Below, one piece after another: positions 10,176 through 19,813 of a DNA stretch of 64,000 nucleotides. Source of the DNA: Micrococcales bacterium (GTDB lineage Bacteria; Actinomycetota; Actinomycetes; S36-B12; UBA10799); the NCBI GenBank assembly GCA_016719135.1, contig JADKAV010000019.1:6039-70038 (forward strand), given 5' to 3'. Every line of letters begins with the position of its first letter. Position 1 is the stretch's first letter. The notes below the pieces were generated by a model. That model saw only the letters and a list, made by a program, of their open reading frames with translations. It did not search any database and was not told the DNA's origin. The translations under genes and the position numbers were made by a program.

Positions 10176-11346
10176 GAGTGTTCCTGCGCCGGACGTTCGA
10201 TGAGCACGTAACTGGCGTGGGCGAAGGCGACCGAGCCAACCACCGTCATCGGCCACAGGATCCAGAACCACCCGTTGAAGCTGGCGATCCCCAGCAGCCG
10301 TGACCCGGTCTCCAGCACGAACAGATGCCACAGGAAGATCCCGTAGGAGATCTTGCCCAGATAACTCATCAGGGGCGAGGCCAACATCGCGCGCCACGTC
10401 CCCCACCCTTCTGTGCCGAGGAAGCCTGGCAGGAGCAGTGCGGCGGCGGCGCCGAGGTACAGGTAGTGCCGCATGAACGCCTGGGAGGCGGACCCCTCGC
10501 CGAACGTGTATGGACCCGCGATGGGAGTGCTCGCCAGCAGGAACAGCGCGACTGCCACGATCAGGCAGGTCGCGGCATCGTCGGCCAGGCGGTTCAGCCG
10601 GCCCATCCAGGCCGGCGGATCAGGCGCCCGCAGGCGATTGTGGACCAACGCGAAGAGCATGCCGACGGCAAACCAGTCCATGAAATTGGGCAGCCACATG
10701 TTCACCACCGTGAATTCACCGACCGGTGTGATGGTGCGCAGGAGCAGCCAGGCGAATGCCAGCCCGGCGCACGCGGCCAGCGTCCACAATTGGCGCCTGG
10801 TGTTGGCCGCGACATCCCCGCGGTGGCGTCGGCCGATCCACCAGGCGATGGCCGGGAGCACGAGGTAGAACGACAACTCCGTGGCCAGCGACCAGCTCTG
10901 GGTCAGCCCATTGATCAGCAGTTTGGGCCAGTAGATCTGCGTCAGAGTCAGATGTGCGAGCCAGTGCTTGGGAAGGACCTCGATGCCGGGCATGAACGCC
11001 AGCACGACCACCACCAGCACCACGTAGGCGGGCACGATGCGCCACAGTCGCCGCCGGAAGTACGTGCGGGTCGCGGGCCAGCGGCTGTCGTGCAGCGCCG
11101 CCTGGACCATGGCCGGTAGAGCAGGAAACCGGATAGCAGGAAGAAGATCGTGACGCCGATGTCCATGCGGGCGAACATGTGTCCCCACGCGGTGATGACC
11201 ACGATCCCGCTGAAGTACGCCACGTGCGTCGTGACGACGGCGAGAACGGCGATCGCGCGATAGCCGTCGAGGGTGCGAAACCGGTGCGGCACCACGGTCT
11301 CGATCTGCAAGAAGTCCGCAGCACGGCGCCGCCTCGTGCTGGTCAC
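10061..11346 (-). CDS. Acyltransferase 3 family membrane protein, one frameshift
   Basis: An integral membrane O-acyltransferase of the OafA/NodX type without an SGNH domain (compare Rv0228). The N-terminus carries FRTLDGYRAIAVLAVV with a following TTHVAY (catalytic His region), then the FFLLSGFLLYRPW motif. The frame changes near 11106-11112; one missing base restores the continuation AALHDSRWPATRTYFRRRLWRIVPAY. About ten helices follow, ending near VAFAHASYVLIERP. The GTG start at 11346 has TATCCT 6 nt upstream and no Shine-Dalgarno, suggesting a leaderless mRNA. The last ~45 residues are low-complexity and overlap the disrupted aftD tail, so the C-terminus is uncertain. Confidence 0.8.
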
Positions 11347-11352
11347 AGGGGG

Positions 11353-11358
11353 AGGATA
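11353..11358 (-). promoter_or_regulatory. -10 element of leaderless acyltransferase promoter
   Basis: On the minus strand TATCCT is followed by 6 nt and then the GTG at 11346-11344. Confidence 0.55.
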
Positions 11359-11448
11359 CCTCTTTAGGGCGTGTCTGCCCATCATGTCGCATTAGAGGGT
11401 GATTTTCCGATAACGTCCCTTGTCACTGAGGCCAACTATGGAGGCGTA

Positions 11449-12448
11449 ATGAAGCGAGTAGTGGGATTGATCCTGCTGGGGCTGGGAGCGATGCTGTTGG
11501 TGCTTGCTCCGTTGTTGAAGTTCTACGTGCTACCCAGCGCTGCGAAGACCCCAACTGACCAGTACACCGAGAGCACCGCAGTCGTTGAGTTCGCACAGCT
11601 GCTCAACCCCGCGAAGGTCGCTGCTGGGGACCCCGACCCCTTACGAGCGCAACGTCGCGGCCACCCAGTCCATCTACGTCCGCGGTGATGTGCCGGCGGC
11701 CGAGCAGCCAGAGGCCCAGGCCGAGGATCTGGCGGTCTTCGACTACTTCATGCGGGTCAACGACGACGCGACGGGCGAGCTGATCACTGCGTCCACGGCG
11801 CGCTACCCCTTCAACCGGGTGAGTTCGGAACTGGCCAACTGCTGTGGGGCCAGCGTGGATGATGAGCCGGTGGACATGACGGGCGCCGTGATGCCGGTCA
11901 AGTGGGCATTCGATCTGCAGAAGCAGGACTACAACGTCTTCAACTCGTCCATCAAGACGGGCACCACGTGGAGTTACCAGGGTGAAGAGACGGTCTTCGG
12001 AGTGCCGACCTACGTCTACACCAACGAGGTGCCGCCCACCATGGTCGACACCCTCGAGATCCCGACATCGGCGATCCCGGGCGAGGACAAGGACGCTGAG
12101 GGCAGTACGGTCCTCGACGAGATGTACTCCTCCAAGAGCACGTACTGGATGGAGCCGGTCACCGGCCAGATCATCCAGGGTGAGTCCAGCGAGTTCACTA
12201 CTTATGACCTTGACGGCGAGCAGAAGCTCGTCAAGGCCGACTACACCGGCAAGAGCGGCAACCAGGAGTCCGCAGATGACGCCGCCGCCCTGGCAGGACT
12301 GGTCACCATGATCGGCACCACGCTGCCGCTGGTGTTCGCCATCCTGGGCATCGTGCTCATCGTGATCGGACTGTTGCTCAGCCGTGGCGGGGACAAGAAG
12401 GATGGGGATGCTGCGGCACCCGCGCAGGGCGCTACAGCTTCTGTCTAG
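11449..12448 (+). CDS. DUF3068 (PorA-like) envelope protein, one frameshift
   Basis: About 332 residues after correcting the frame near 11624-11641 (a C/G-rich run; one base too many or two too few). One N-terminal membrane helix (VVGLILLGLGAMLLVLAPLL) is followed by a large extracytoplasmic domain with ERNVAATQSIYVRGD and the conserved CCG near residue 125. It ends in a second helix (LPLVFAILGIVLIVIGLLL) and a charged tail. This two-helix topology is that of DUF3068 proteins such as Rv0227c. The ATG at 11449 has GGAGG at 11440-11444. Neighbouring acyltransferase and AftD genes place it in the arabinan/lipoglycan setting; biochemical role not established here. Confidence 0.82.
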
Positions 12449-12470
12449 CGGTACATCGCTTCAGTAGCAC

Positions 12471-12508
12471 GAAGGGGCGATCCGGTCTAGAGGCCGGGTC
12501 GCCCCTTC
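12471..12508. terminator. Hairpin terminator after the DUF3068 gene
   Basis: Arms gaaggggcga-ccgg and ccgg-tcgccccttc form a ~15-bp GC-rich stem around a short loop (tctaga region), 23 bp after the stop codon. There is no long U tract, as is common in actinobacteria. Confidence 0.7.
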
Positions 12509-12630
12509 GCTATGCTTTCCCCAAGGCATCGATGCCCTCACAGCGTCGTGTGCGTGAACCCAGACCGAGCGGATTCACACTCCAGCACGCGTTCGGTGTG
12601 CCCACCTAACAGACCGGCTACCAACACTTC

Positions 12631-14104
12631 ATGACTGACAACCCCGATATCAACCCTGCTCCCACATCCCCCGCGGCCCGCCAGGTGGCCGTCAACGACA
12701 TCGGTGATGACGCGGCCCTGCTCGCCGCGATCGACGAGACGATCAAGGACTTCAACGACGGCGACATCGTCGAAGGGGTCATCGTCAAGGTCGACCGCGA
12801 CGAGGTCCTACTGGACATCGGCTACAAGACCGAGGGCGTGATCCCTGCTCGTGAGCTGAGCATCAAACACGATGTCGATCCGTCGCAGGTGGTTGCCGTG
12901 GGGGACCGGGTCGAGGCCTTGGTCCTGCAGAAGGAAGACAAGGACGGCCGTCTGATGCTGTCCAAGAAGCGCGCGCAGTACGAGCGGGCGTGGGGCGACA
13001 TCGAGAAGATCAAGGAAGCCGATGGCGTGGTCACCGGCCCGGTCATCGAGGTCGTCAAGGGCGGTCTCATCGTCGACATCGGTCTGCGCGGCTTCCTGCC
13101 GGCATCGCTGGTCGACATGCGCCGTGTGCGCGACCTGCAGCCCTACGTGGGCCAGGAGCTCGAGGCCAAGATCATCGAGCTCGACAAGAACCGCAACAAC
13201 GTGGTGCTGTCCCGCCGGGCCTTCCTCGAAGCAGACCCAGTCCGTGGTGCGCACCGGCTTCCTGAACCAGTTGCAGAAGGGCCAGGTCCGCTCCGGCGTC
13301 GTTTCGAGCATCGTCAACTTCGGTGCCTTCGTGGACCTCGGTGGCGTCGACGGCCTCGTTCACGTGTCCGAGCTGTCCTGGAAGCACATCGACCACCCGC
13401 AGGAGGTCGTCGAGGTCGGCCAGGAAGTCACTGTCGAGGTGCTCGACGTGGATATGGACCGCGAGCGGGTCTCGCTGTCGCTGAAGGCCACCCAGGAAGA
13501 CCCGTGGCAGCACTTCGCCCGGACCCACGCCATCGGCCAGGTCGTCCCCGGCCGGGTCACGAAGCTGGTTCCCTTCGGTGCCTTCGTGCGCGTCGCGGAG
13601 GGTATCGAGGGCCTGGTCCACATCTCCGAGCTGGCCGAGCGCCACGTGGAGATCCCGGAGCAGATCGTCACGGTCAACGACGAGATCTTCGTCAAGGTCA
13701 TCGACATCGACCTCGAACGCCGCCGCATCTCCTTGTCGCTGAAGCAGGCCAACGAGGACGCCGGCGCCGAGACGACCGACGAGTTCGACCCGTACCTGTA
13801 CGGCATGCCGGCCTCCTACGACGAGCAGGGTGCGTACATCGGCCCGGAGGGCTTCGACCCGGTCAGCGGGGAGTGGAAGGAAGGCTTCGAGGACCAGCGC
13901 ACCGAGTGGGAGCAGCAGTACCAGGAGGCCTACGCTCGCTGGCAGCAGCACAAGGAGCAGATCACCGAGGCCAAGAAGGCCGACGAAGAGGCAGAAGCCG
14001 GTGGCGACTACACCGCAGCTGCCGGTGAGCCGTCTGGTTCGCTTGACGAGGACGCCAACGAGGCGCTCGCGGCGCTGCGGGAGAAGTTGCAGAGCGAGGG
14101 GTAA
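12631..14104 (+). CDS. rpsA: 30S ribosomal protein S1, one frameshift
   Basis: Ribosomal protein S1, which binds mRNA on the 30S subunit; ~491 residues after correction, normal for actinobacteria. Four S1 (OB-fold) repeats are visible: GDIVEGVIVKVDRDEVLLDIGYKTEG, VVTGPVIEVVKGGLIVDIGLRGFLP, VRSGVVSSIVNFGAFVDLGGVDGLVH and VVPGRVTKLVPFGAFVRVAEGIEGLVH, followed by a charged tail. The frame breaks at 13229-13231: removing one base from ctcgaagcag gives the expected LEQTQSVVRTGF. The start is ATG 12631; no clear Shine-Dalgarno is seen. A strong terminator follows. Frameshifted S1 would be lethal, so a sequence error is the simplest reading. Confidence 0.95.
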
Positions 14105-14117
14105 ACAAAAGCGCACT

Positions 14118-14162
14118 GCTGAGACGCGCAGAGGGGCGGCATGCCCCTCTGCGCGTCTCAGC
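14118..14162. terminator. Strong bidirectional terminator between rpsA and the convergent GT-C gene
   Basis: A perfect 19-bp inverted repeat (gctgagacgcgcagagggg and its complement) with a 7-nt loop. It lies between the rpsA stop and the stop of the minus-strand gene 4 bp beyond it, so it can terminate both transcripts. Confidence 0.9.
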
Positions 14163-14165
14163 TGT

Positions 14166-15739
14166 CTACGGGCGGATTTTGGTCCAGAGTTCCATGAGTT
14201 CCCTGGTAAGCTCCGAATCCTGAACCAGCGAAGGATCATTCGCCTTGACTGCTTCGAGATACCCGGAGGGCACCGGTCGCTCGAAATGGCCTGCCTTCCA
14301 CGGTCCGCTGCCGGTCTGCGGTTCGTATCGGCGACTGGCCATGAACCTGTCTGTGAGCCCGCATGAGTCGATGATGTGGCTCCCAGGTACCAAGAAGCCG
14401 ACCGCACCCAGCCCTCCACAGCGGACCATCGGCTCGGCCGTGGGCCACGGCCCCGACGGCCAAGCATTCGCTTGTGCTTCCAGAAAGGCCAAGTCCGTCG
14501 GTATGACACCTTGTTCGAGATCGACCAATCCGAAAGGATCCAGACCCCTGCCGAATCGTATCCACAAGAATCGTTCATCCACGATGGGTGAGAATTGTTG
14601 CGATAAGTCTGGGCTCCCTTCGCGGCCGACGAAAAGAAGCGCGCTCGGAAGGCTCAAGGCGCAGGCAACCAGTGGCACGACGTACGCCAACCGATGCTTT
14701 GCGCGGCTCACCTTCCTTGTGTAGGGAATGGACGTCTGCGTAGTGGCCAGCAAGATTGCGAATGTGGGTACCAGCAGGAACCGCCCCAGCATGTAGTCGC
14801 CTCCAATCCAGACGACGTAACCCAAGTAGGCTGCTGATCCAAGCGTCCAAAGAATTGCAGGGCGTTCTCGATAGGCAAGCCCGAGAACCGACACGCCGAC
14901 CAGAACGACCAGTACGGCGGGATCGAAACCGAAACTGAGCCGTAGGTAGTCCAAACCGCGGCCCACGAGTTCCTGGTGAGCGATGCTGGTTTCGCCTCAA
15001 AAGTGGAAGGCAGTATGAACCCGTAGTACTGCCATGAAATCAAAGCCCAAGCCGCTAGTGGGAGAGTCAATCCTGTCCATAAGCGTATGGTTCTTACCGG
15101 GTGTATCCATGTTTGCTTGGTGGCCCACAACAACCAGGGCGCCAGCAGCAGCAGATAGTCCATGCGGCAAAGCAGCAAGAGGCTCAGGACGAACCCGCTA
15201 AGGAGCGGGTGTCGGACTTCGCCGTCTCGTGACTGGAGAACGAACAGCCCGCTCAAAAGTGCGATTGCCAAGGGACCCTCAAGTCCTGACGTACCCCAAT
15301 TCACAAGGGTGTTCGACAACAGCACGAAAGATGCGGTGGTAACGAGTTGCCAGAGATTGCGCGATCGAAAGACCAGAATCCCAAGTGCGATCCCGGCCAG
15401 GATCACACTTGTAATGAGCGTTCCCACTATCCAAGAACCCGACACTGCTCCCATAAGGGTCAGCAGGGCCATCCACAGAGGATGGGTATAGCCGGCTACC
15501 CGCTCGTCCGGATTGAACACAGGTCCGTATCCGTGAGCCCAGTTGAGTGAGGTTCTTAAGGTGATGAGGGCGTCGTCGCTCATCCATGCGTACCGCCAGA
15601 TGGTGAATACACCCAGAGCGGTGACGAGCGCTTTTGTTGCAAGTCGGAAAGTCCGGTTGGACCAAGGTCCTTGCAGTGATGGACTTGACAGGGATGCCGA
15701 CCTTGGGGCGATAGTCGAGTCGGTAGGTGCCGCGGCCAT
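14166..15739 (-). CDS. GT-C glycosyltransferase, AftB/ZomB-like, one frameshift
   Basis: A ~524-residue polytopic protein. After the first helix comes the acidic loop WMSDDALITLRTSLNWAHGYGPVFNPDERVAGYTHPLW. This closely follows the DDAYISxRY...NPGERVEGYTNPLW signature of the AftB/ZomB family (GT-C, polyprenyl-phosphate donor). A later WIGGDYMLGRFLLVP also fits. The frame breaks at 14989-14993, where one A is missing from an AAAA run; restoring it gives FEAKTSIAHQELVGRGLDY. The start at 15739 follows a G-rich stretch on the minus strand. AftB adds terminal beta-(1->2) arabinofuranose in mycobacteria; whether this protein does so is inference. Confidence 0.75.
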
Positions 15740-15870
15740 TCATCCCCCCTTGGTCGGCGCAGATATGCCGCAATCAATCTACACATGACGTGTTCCGCTG
15801 AGCGCTCACGCAAGTTGACCCGTCGGTTCTGCCTGCTGGTGCCTGGTCCTGCAGATGGGCCTGCCTGGGG

Positions 15871-15876
15871 TATCGT
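15871..15876 (+). promoter_or_regulatory. -10 element of leaderless GT-C-like gene promoter
   Basis: TATCGT ends 7 nt before the GTG at 15884. This picks that GTG over the upstream ATG at 15785 and the downstream ATG at 15911. Confidence 0.55.
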
Positions 15877-15883
15877 CACGGGC

Positions 15884-17712
15884 GTGACTGCGGCGGGGAG
15901 TAGCGCTTGGATGAGATCGGCGCAGCCTGTAGCAGTGGCATCGGTTCTGGCGGTGTTGATAGCCGGGAGGGCCGCGGTCTCCTTGAACGGCTACCTATAC
16001 ACCGACGACTTCATTCTCTCAGGTACATTGCCTCCTCGGACTATCCGACCTGGAACCTAATGACCCAGTCGTACAACGGACACGTGAACCCGGTTGGCTG
16101 GTTGTTCCTCTGGCTGCTTCAGTGGGCGTTTCCAGGATCCCACGCTGCACTGGCCATCTTCTCTCTTTGCGTGTGGGGACTCACGCTGGTCCTGGCGGCA
16201 TGGGTCGGCTTCGAGCTGACGGATCGTTGGATCGGAGCGGCTCTTCTGGCCCTGATTGCTGGGCTGAGCCTCTTCGGACTTGAGGCTTCTGTGTGGTGGG
16301 CGGCAGCCATGTACGCAGTTCCCTATCAGTTCTTCTTGGTCGCGTGCCTGCTTGGCTTCGTGAAGGCGCTCAAGGGGGGATCGCGGACCTGGATCTGGTT
16401 TGGCCTGCTGTGCTACGTGGGCACGGTGCTGTCCTATGCCAGAGGGTTTCTTCTTGCGCTGCTGGTCTTCGGGGTCGTCGCATCAATCCCGGCTCAGGGG
16501 CCCGAACCAATGGGGCACAGGATCGCATGGCGCTGGGCGCGGGGCTATTGGCTTGCCATGTTGGGAATCGCGGCCCTCGCGCTGGGTTTTCTGTGGCGAC
16601 GCTCGGGCAGTCAGCTCGCGAGTACCGAGCCCGTCGAGCTCATGCGGCAAATCTGGAACCTCTTGACCCTCAATGTCCTGCCTGCTTTGTGGGGCGGGCC
16701 ATGGAGGTGGACTCCAGTGTCCCTGCCAGATGGCTGGTCCCCAGTGGTTGCGAATCCAGCGCCTGCAGGATGGATGGTGTGGGCGTGTCTGATCGCGACA
16801 GGGTTTGCCATCGGTTGGATCTGGCGTCTACGTCCGTCTCTGCGGGGTTGGCTCGGTTGGTCACTGGCGTTCTCGGCCGTGGTACTCCTCGCCGGTGGGC
16901 TAGCCCGAGCAGGCAATCCATTCGCCAGCGAGGCCTACCGATATACCTTTGACCTCGTCTGGCCCCTGGGGCTCATCATGGTGTTGGCCGCTGTACCTCT
17001 GTGGTGGCAGCATTCGCAGGTCAGTCTCGGGGGGAGCGGCCTCATCGTGCTCATCTGCATCTCCGCGGTGTTCTCGGCGGTGACGCCTTCACGTTTGTGG
17101 GGATCAAACCAGGCGCGTGACTACATGGAGAACGCCACTGCGGGGTTCAGCGGGATCCCTGCAGACACCCGTTTGTTGCCTCAGGGAGTGCCCGCGGCTC
17201 TTGTTGACCCGATTCGGATATCTGCATTGGCCAATTCGGAAGTGGTGATGTCTCCAGTGCCAGGGTCGCCTCAGTTTGGGGATGTGGCCGATGGTGCGCT
17301 CCTGGGTTTCAGTCCATGGGGAGTAGTCGAAGAGCAGCAGGTCGAGGGGCCGACCTCTGTCAAGGGACCGGACCCGGACTGCGGGTATCTGGTTTCCTCA
17401 ACTCCTAGGACCGTACGCCTGGATGGCGCCCTCATCGCGTGGGCCTTCTACGCCCGTGTGGCCTACACCAGCGGTACTGCGACAACGTTGAACCTCGCGG
17501 TCGGTGGTCGGATCACGACGGTTCCGCTCCAAGCCGGCGGCCCAAGGGTCGTGTACTTCCCCGTTCAGGGGCCTGGCGAAGAGGTCCTTGTCTCGCTAGG
17601 TGCCGATGACGCAGTTGCCTGCCTGTCGGAGGTAGCTATCGGCAATCGGGTGTCTCCAGATTCGGGTGAACTAGTCCCGCTACCCCCGTCCGGACTGCCT
17701 GATGACGAGTGA
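15884..17712 (+). CDS. Polytopic membrane protein, probable GT-C type, one frameshift
   Basis: About 610 residues after joining two frames near 16016-16022; one base is missing, so TDDFIL continues as RYIASSDYPTWN. An early loop has an Asp pair (YTDDF) after the first helix, as in GT-C enzymes. About ten helices follow, then a C-terminal extracytoplasmic domain (residues ~420-610) rich in beta-like segments. I do not recognise a named family. Its last 11 bp overlap the next gene, an acyltransferase-SGNH protein, so the two are coupled. An envelope-polysaccharide role is inferred from neighbours. Confidence 0.6.
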
Positions 17713-19597
17713 GTCCACTGCGTCCAGACCCCTTCCGGGCGAACTAGACGCCAGACTTCAAGGGAGGGTGCGGTCGCTCGACGGTCTGCGAGGTGTTGCA
17801 GTTCTGGCGGTCATGCTGTTTCACACCGCCTCCTCGCCATTGAGTGGTGGGTTTCTCGGGGTTGACGTGTTCTTCACCCTTAGCGGGTTCCTCATCGCGG
17901 GGATTCTTGTTCGACAATGGGATCAGAACGGCATGATAGTTCTCTCTGTCTTCTGGCTCCGGAGGGCTCGTCGCCTGGCACCGGCACTGTTGCTGCTTCT
18001 GACGGCTCTTGCAACTGCGCGCCTGGCAATTCCCCAGTTGGATTCGTCTGCCTGGCGGATGGACATTCTTGCCGCATTGACCTACACGACCAACTGGTTC
18101 CAGATCGTGTCCGGTGGGGACTACTTCGCGCAGTTCGGAATGCGATCTCCACTCATGCACACGTGGTCGCTGGCCATTGAGGAGCAGTTCTATGTTCTCT
18201 TCGCGATCCTGATCTTTGTACTGGTGGCAAGGCTCTCCCGAACGCGACTTGTTGTGGTTCTCTGTGCCCTGGCGATCACGTCCGCAATCTGGATGGCCTG
18301 GCTCGGCTCACATAACCCGACGTGGGCCTACTACGGGACGTGGTCCAGGGTTCAAGCGCTGCTCATCGGAGCCGCGCTGGGGATCCTGGTTCAAAGTTGG
18401 GCGAGTATCCCTGCCCGGCTGCGGGTCGCGGGCCGATTCTTGTCGTTTGTCGGATGGACGGGCGCCATAGGTCTATTGATGATCTTCGTCTTACCCCTCG
18501 ACCTGGCGTTCATGTTCCGCGGCGGATTCGCACTGGTGGCACTACTGACGTCCGCGACGATTCTTGGACTTCTGAATGCGGGTGCGATGGATAGGCTCTT
18601 CAGTTGGCGGCCACTGGTCGCACTCGGGGTGGTGTCGTACGGCGTGTACCTGTGGCACTGGCCGGTGTTCGAGTGGCTTCAGAGTCGCGACGGGGCCACT
18701 CGAAGTGATGAGGCCTGGTCCTTCGTCGTGACGATTGCACTTGCCAGTGCATCCTTCATCTTGGTCGAGAAGCCCATTAGAGAGGGACGGTTCTCCAATT
18801 GGCCCGTCCGGCGCCAGTGGCTGGCGTACGGTTTGGGTTCACTCGCGATCTGTCTAATGGTGTTCTTACCTGCCCGAACTCATGCAATCGACCCGGGACT
18901 GAGCTGGCCCCCGGCCGACGAAGTGCCGTCGCGAGTCTTCGTGGGCGGCGATTCCACGATGCTGACCTTGACGAAGTACTTTCCAGCGGAGCGCTACCCG
19001 GACACGGTCGTCAGTGGATATACACCGATCGGGTGTGGCTTGATGCCCGGTGATTTTCTGCAGCAGGGCAACGCCGTCAAACGTGACGATTGTGAACAGT
19101 GGCCCAGCGAATGGGCGGATGCACTGACTTCGCAACCGCCACAAGTATCAGTCGTCGGTAGTCTCGTATGGGATCTGTTTGACAGATCCACGCCAGCCGG
19201 TGCCAGGGGCCCAGGCACTCCCCAGTTTGATGCGGCTTTTGGTGACGCTTTCCGGAGGGCGGCAGAACAGGCCAGCAAGAGCGGCTCGGTACCCACCTAT
19301 GTGCTGAGTATCCCTTGCATGAGCGCAAGGATTGACCAGGAGATCCTCAACGACCCCCTACGCGTAGAACGGGCGAATACGTTGATCCGGCAGGCGATAG
19401 ACGGTCTCCCGAATGTGACGTTCGCGGATCTTTCCTCGTTGACGTGTCGCGAGGACGGTACGGCCATCGTTACCCGGAATGGGCGGGTCTTGCGAGACGA
19501 CGGTGTCCACTGGACCTCCCAGGGCGCTGAGGAGGTTTGGTCACTGCTCCTCAACCTCATGGCCTCGGATGGGGTCACTCGCACCGCCGCCCGGTGA
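17702..19597 (+). CDS. OafA-type O-acyltransferase with C-terminal SGNH domain (copy 1)
   Basis: 631 residues. An N-terminal acyltransferase-3 membrane domain (VRSLDGLRGVAVLAVMLFHT, then GVDVFFTLSGFLIAG, residues ~20-65; HTWSLAIEEQFYVLF near 160) is followed by ten helices to ~400. A periplasmic SGNH domain follows, with block I GGDSTM near 420 and the C-terminal DGVHWTSQG catalytic Asp-x2-His block. Such fusions move acetyl or other acyl groups across the membrane onto exported glycans. The ATG overlaps the preceding gene by 11 bp. It is paralogous to the gene at 19814. Confidence 0.88.
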   Translation: MTSESTASRPLPGELDARLQGRVRSLDGLRGVAVLAVMLFHTASSPLSGGFLGVDVFFTLSGFLIAGILVRQWDQNGMIVLSVFWLRRARRLAPALLLLLTALATARLAIPQLDSSAWRMDILAALTYTTNWFQIVSGGDYFAQFGMRSPLMHTWSLAIEEQFYVLFAILIFVLVARLSRTRLVVVLCALAITSAIWMAWLGSHNPTWAYYGTWSRVQALLIGAALGILVQSWASIPARLRVAGRFLSFVGWTGAIGLLMIFVLPLDLAFMFRGGFALVALLTSATILGLLNAGAMDRLFSWRPLVALGVVSYGVYLWHWPVFEWLQSRDGATRSDEAWSFVVTIALASASFILVEKPIREGRFSNWPVRRQWLAYGLGSLAICLMVFLPARTHAIDPGLSWPPADEVPSRVFVGGDSTMLTLTKYFPAERYPDTVVSGYTPIGCGLMPGDFLQQGNAVKRDDCEQWPSEWADALTSQPPQVSVVGSLVWDLFDRSTPAGARGPGTPQFDAAFGDAFRRAAEQASKSGSVPTYVLSIPCMSARIDQEILNDPLRVERANTLIRQAIDGLPNVTFADLSSLTCREDGTAIVTRNGRVLRDDGVHWTSQGAEEVWSLLLNLMASDGVTRTAAR

Positions 19598-19813
19598 GAA
19601 CCGCATGAAGGACCATCTCGATGATCCCGGCGAACTTGCCTTCTCCAAATTGGTTTCAGGACTCCCGCCCCGTGGAGGTCGCACGTAGGCAGTTCCCGGA
19701 CCACCGGGCTAAGATCGATTCACCACCGACCTGCAGGGCCGCCTCATGAGTAAACCCGCCACGCTCCACGAGTCGGCTGGCTGCCGCAGTCTCCACCGTG
19801 AGGAACAGGCGCC

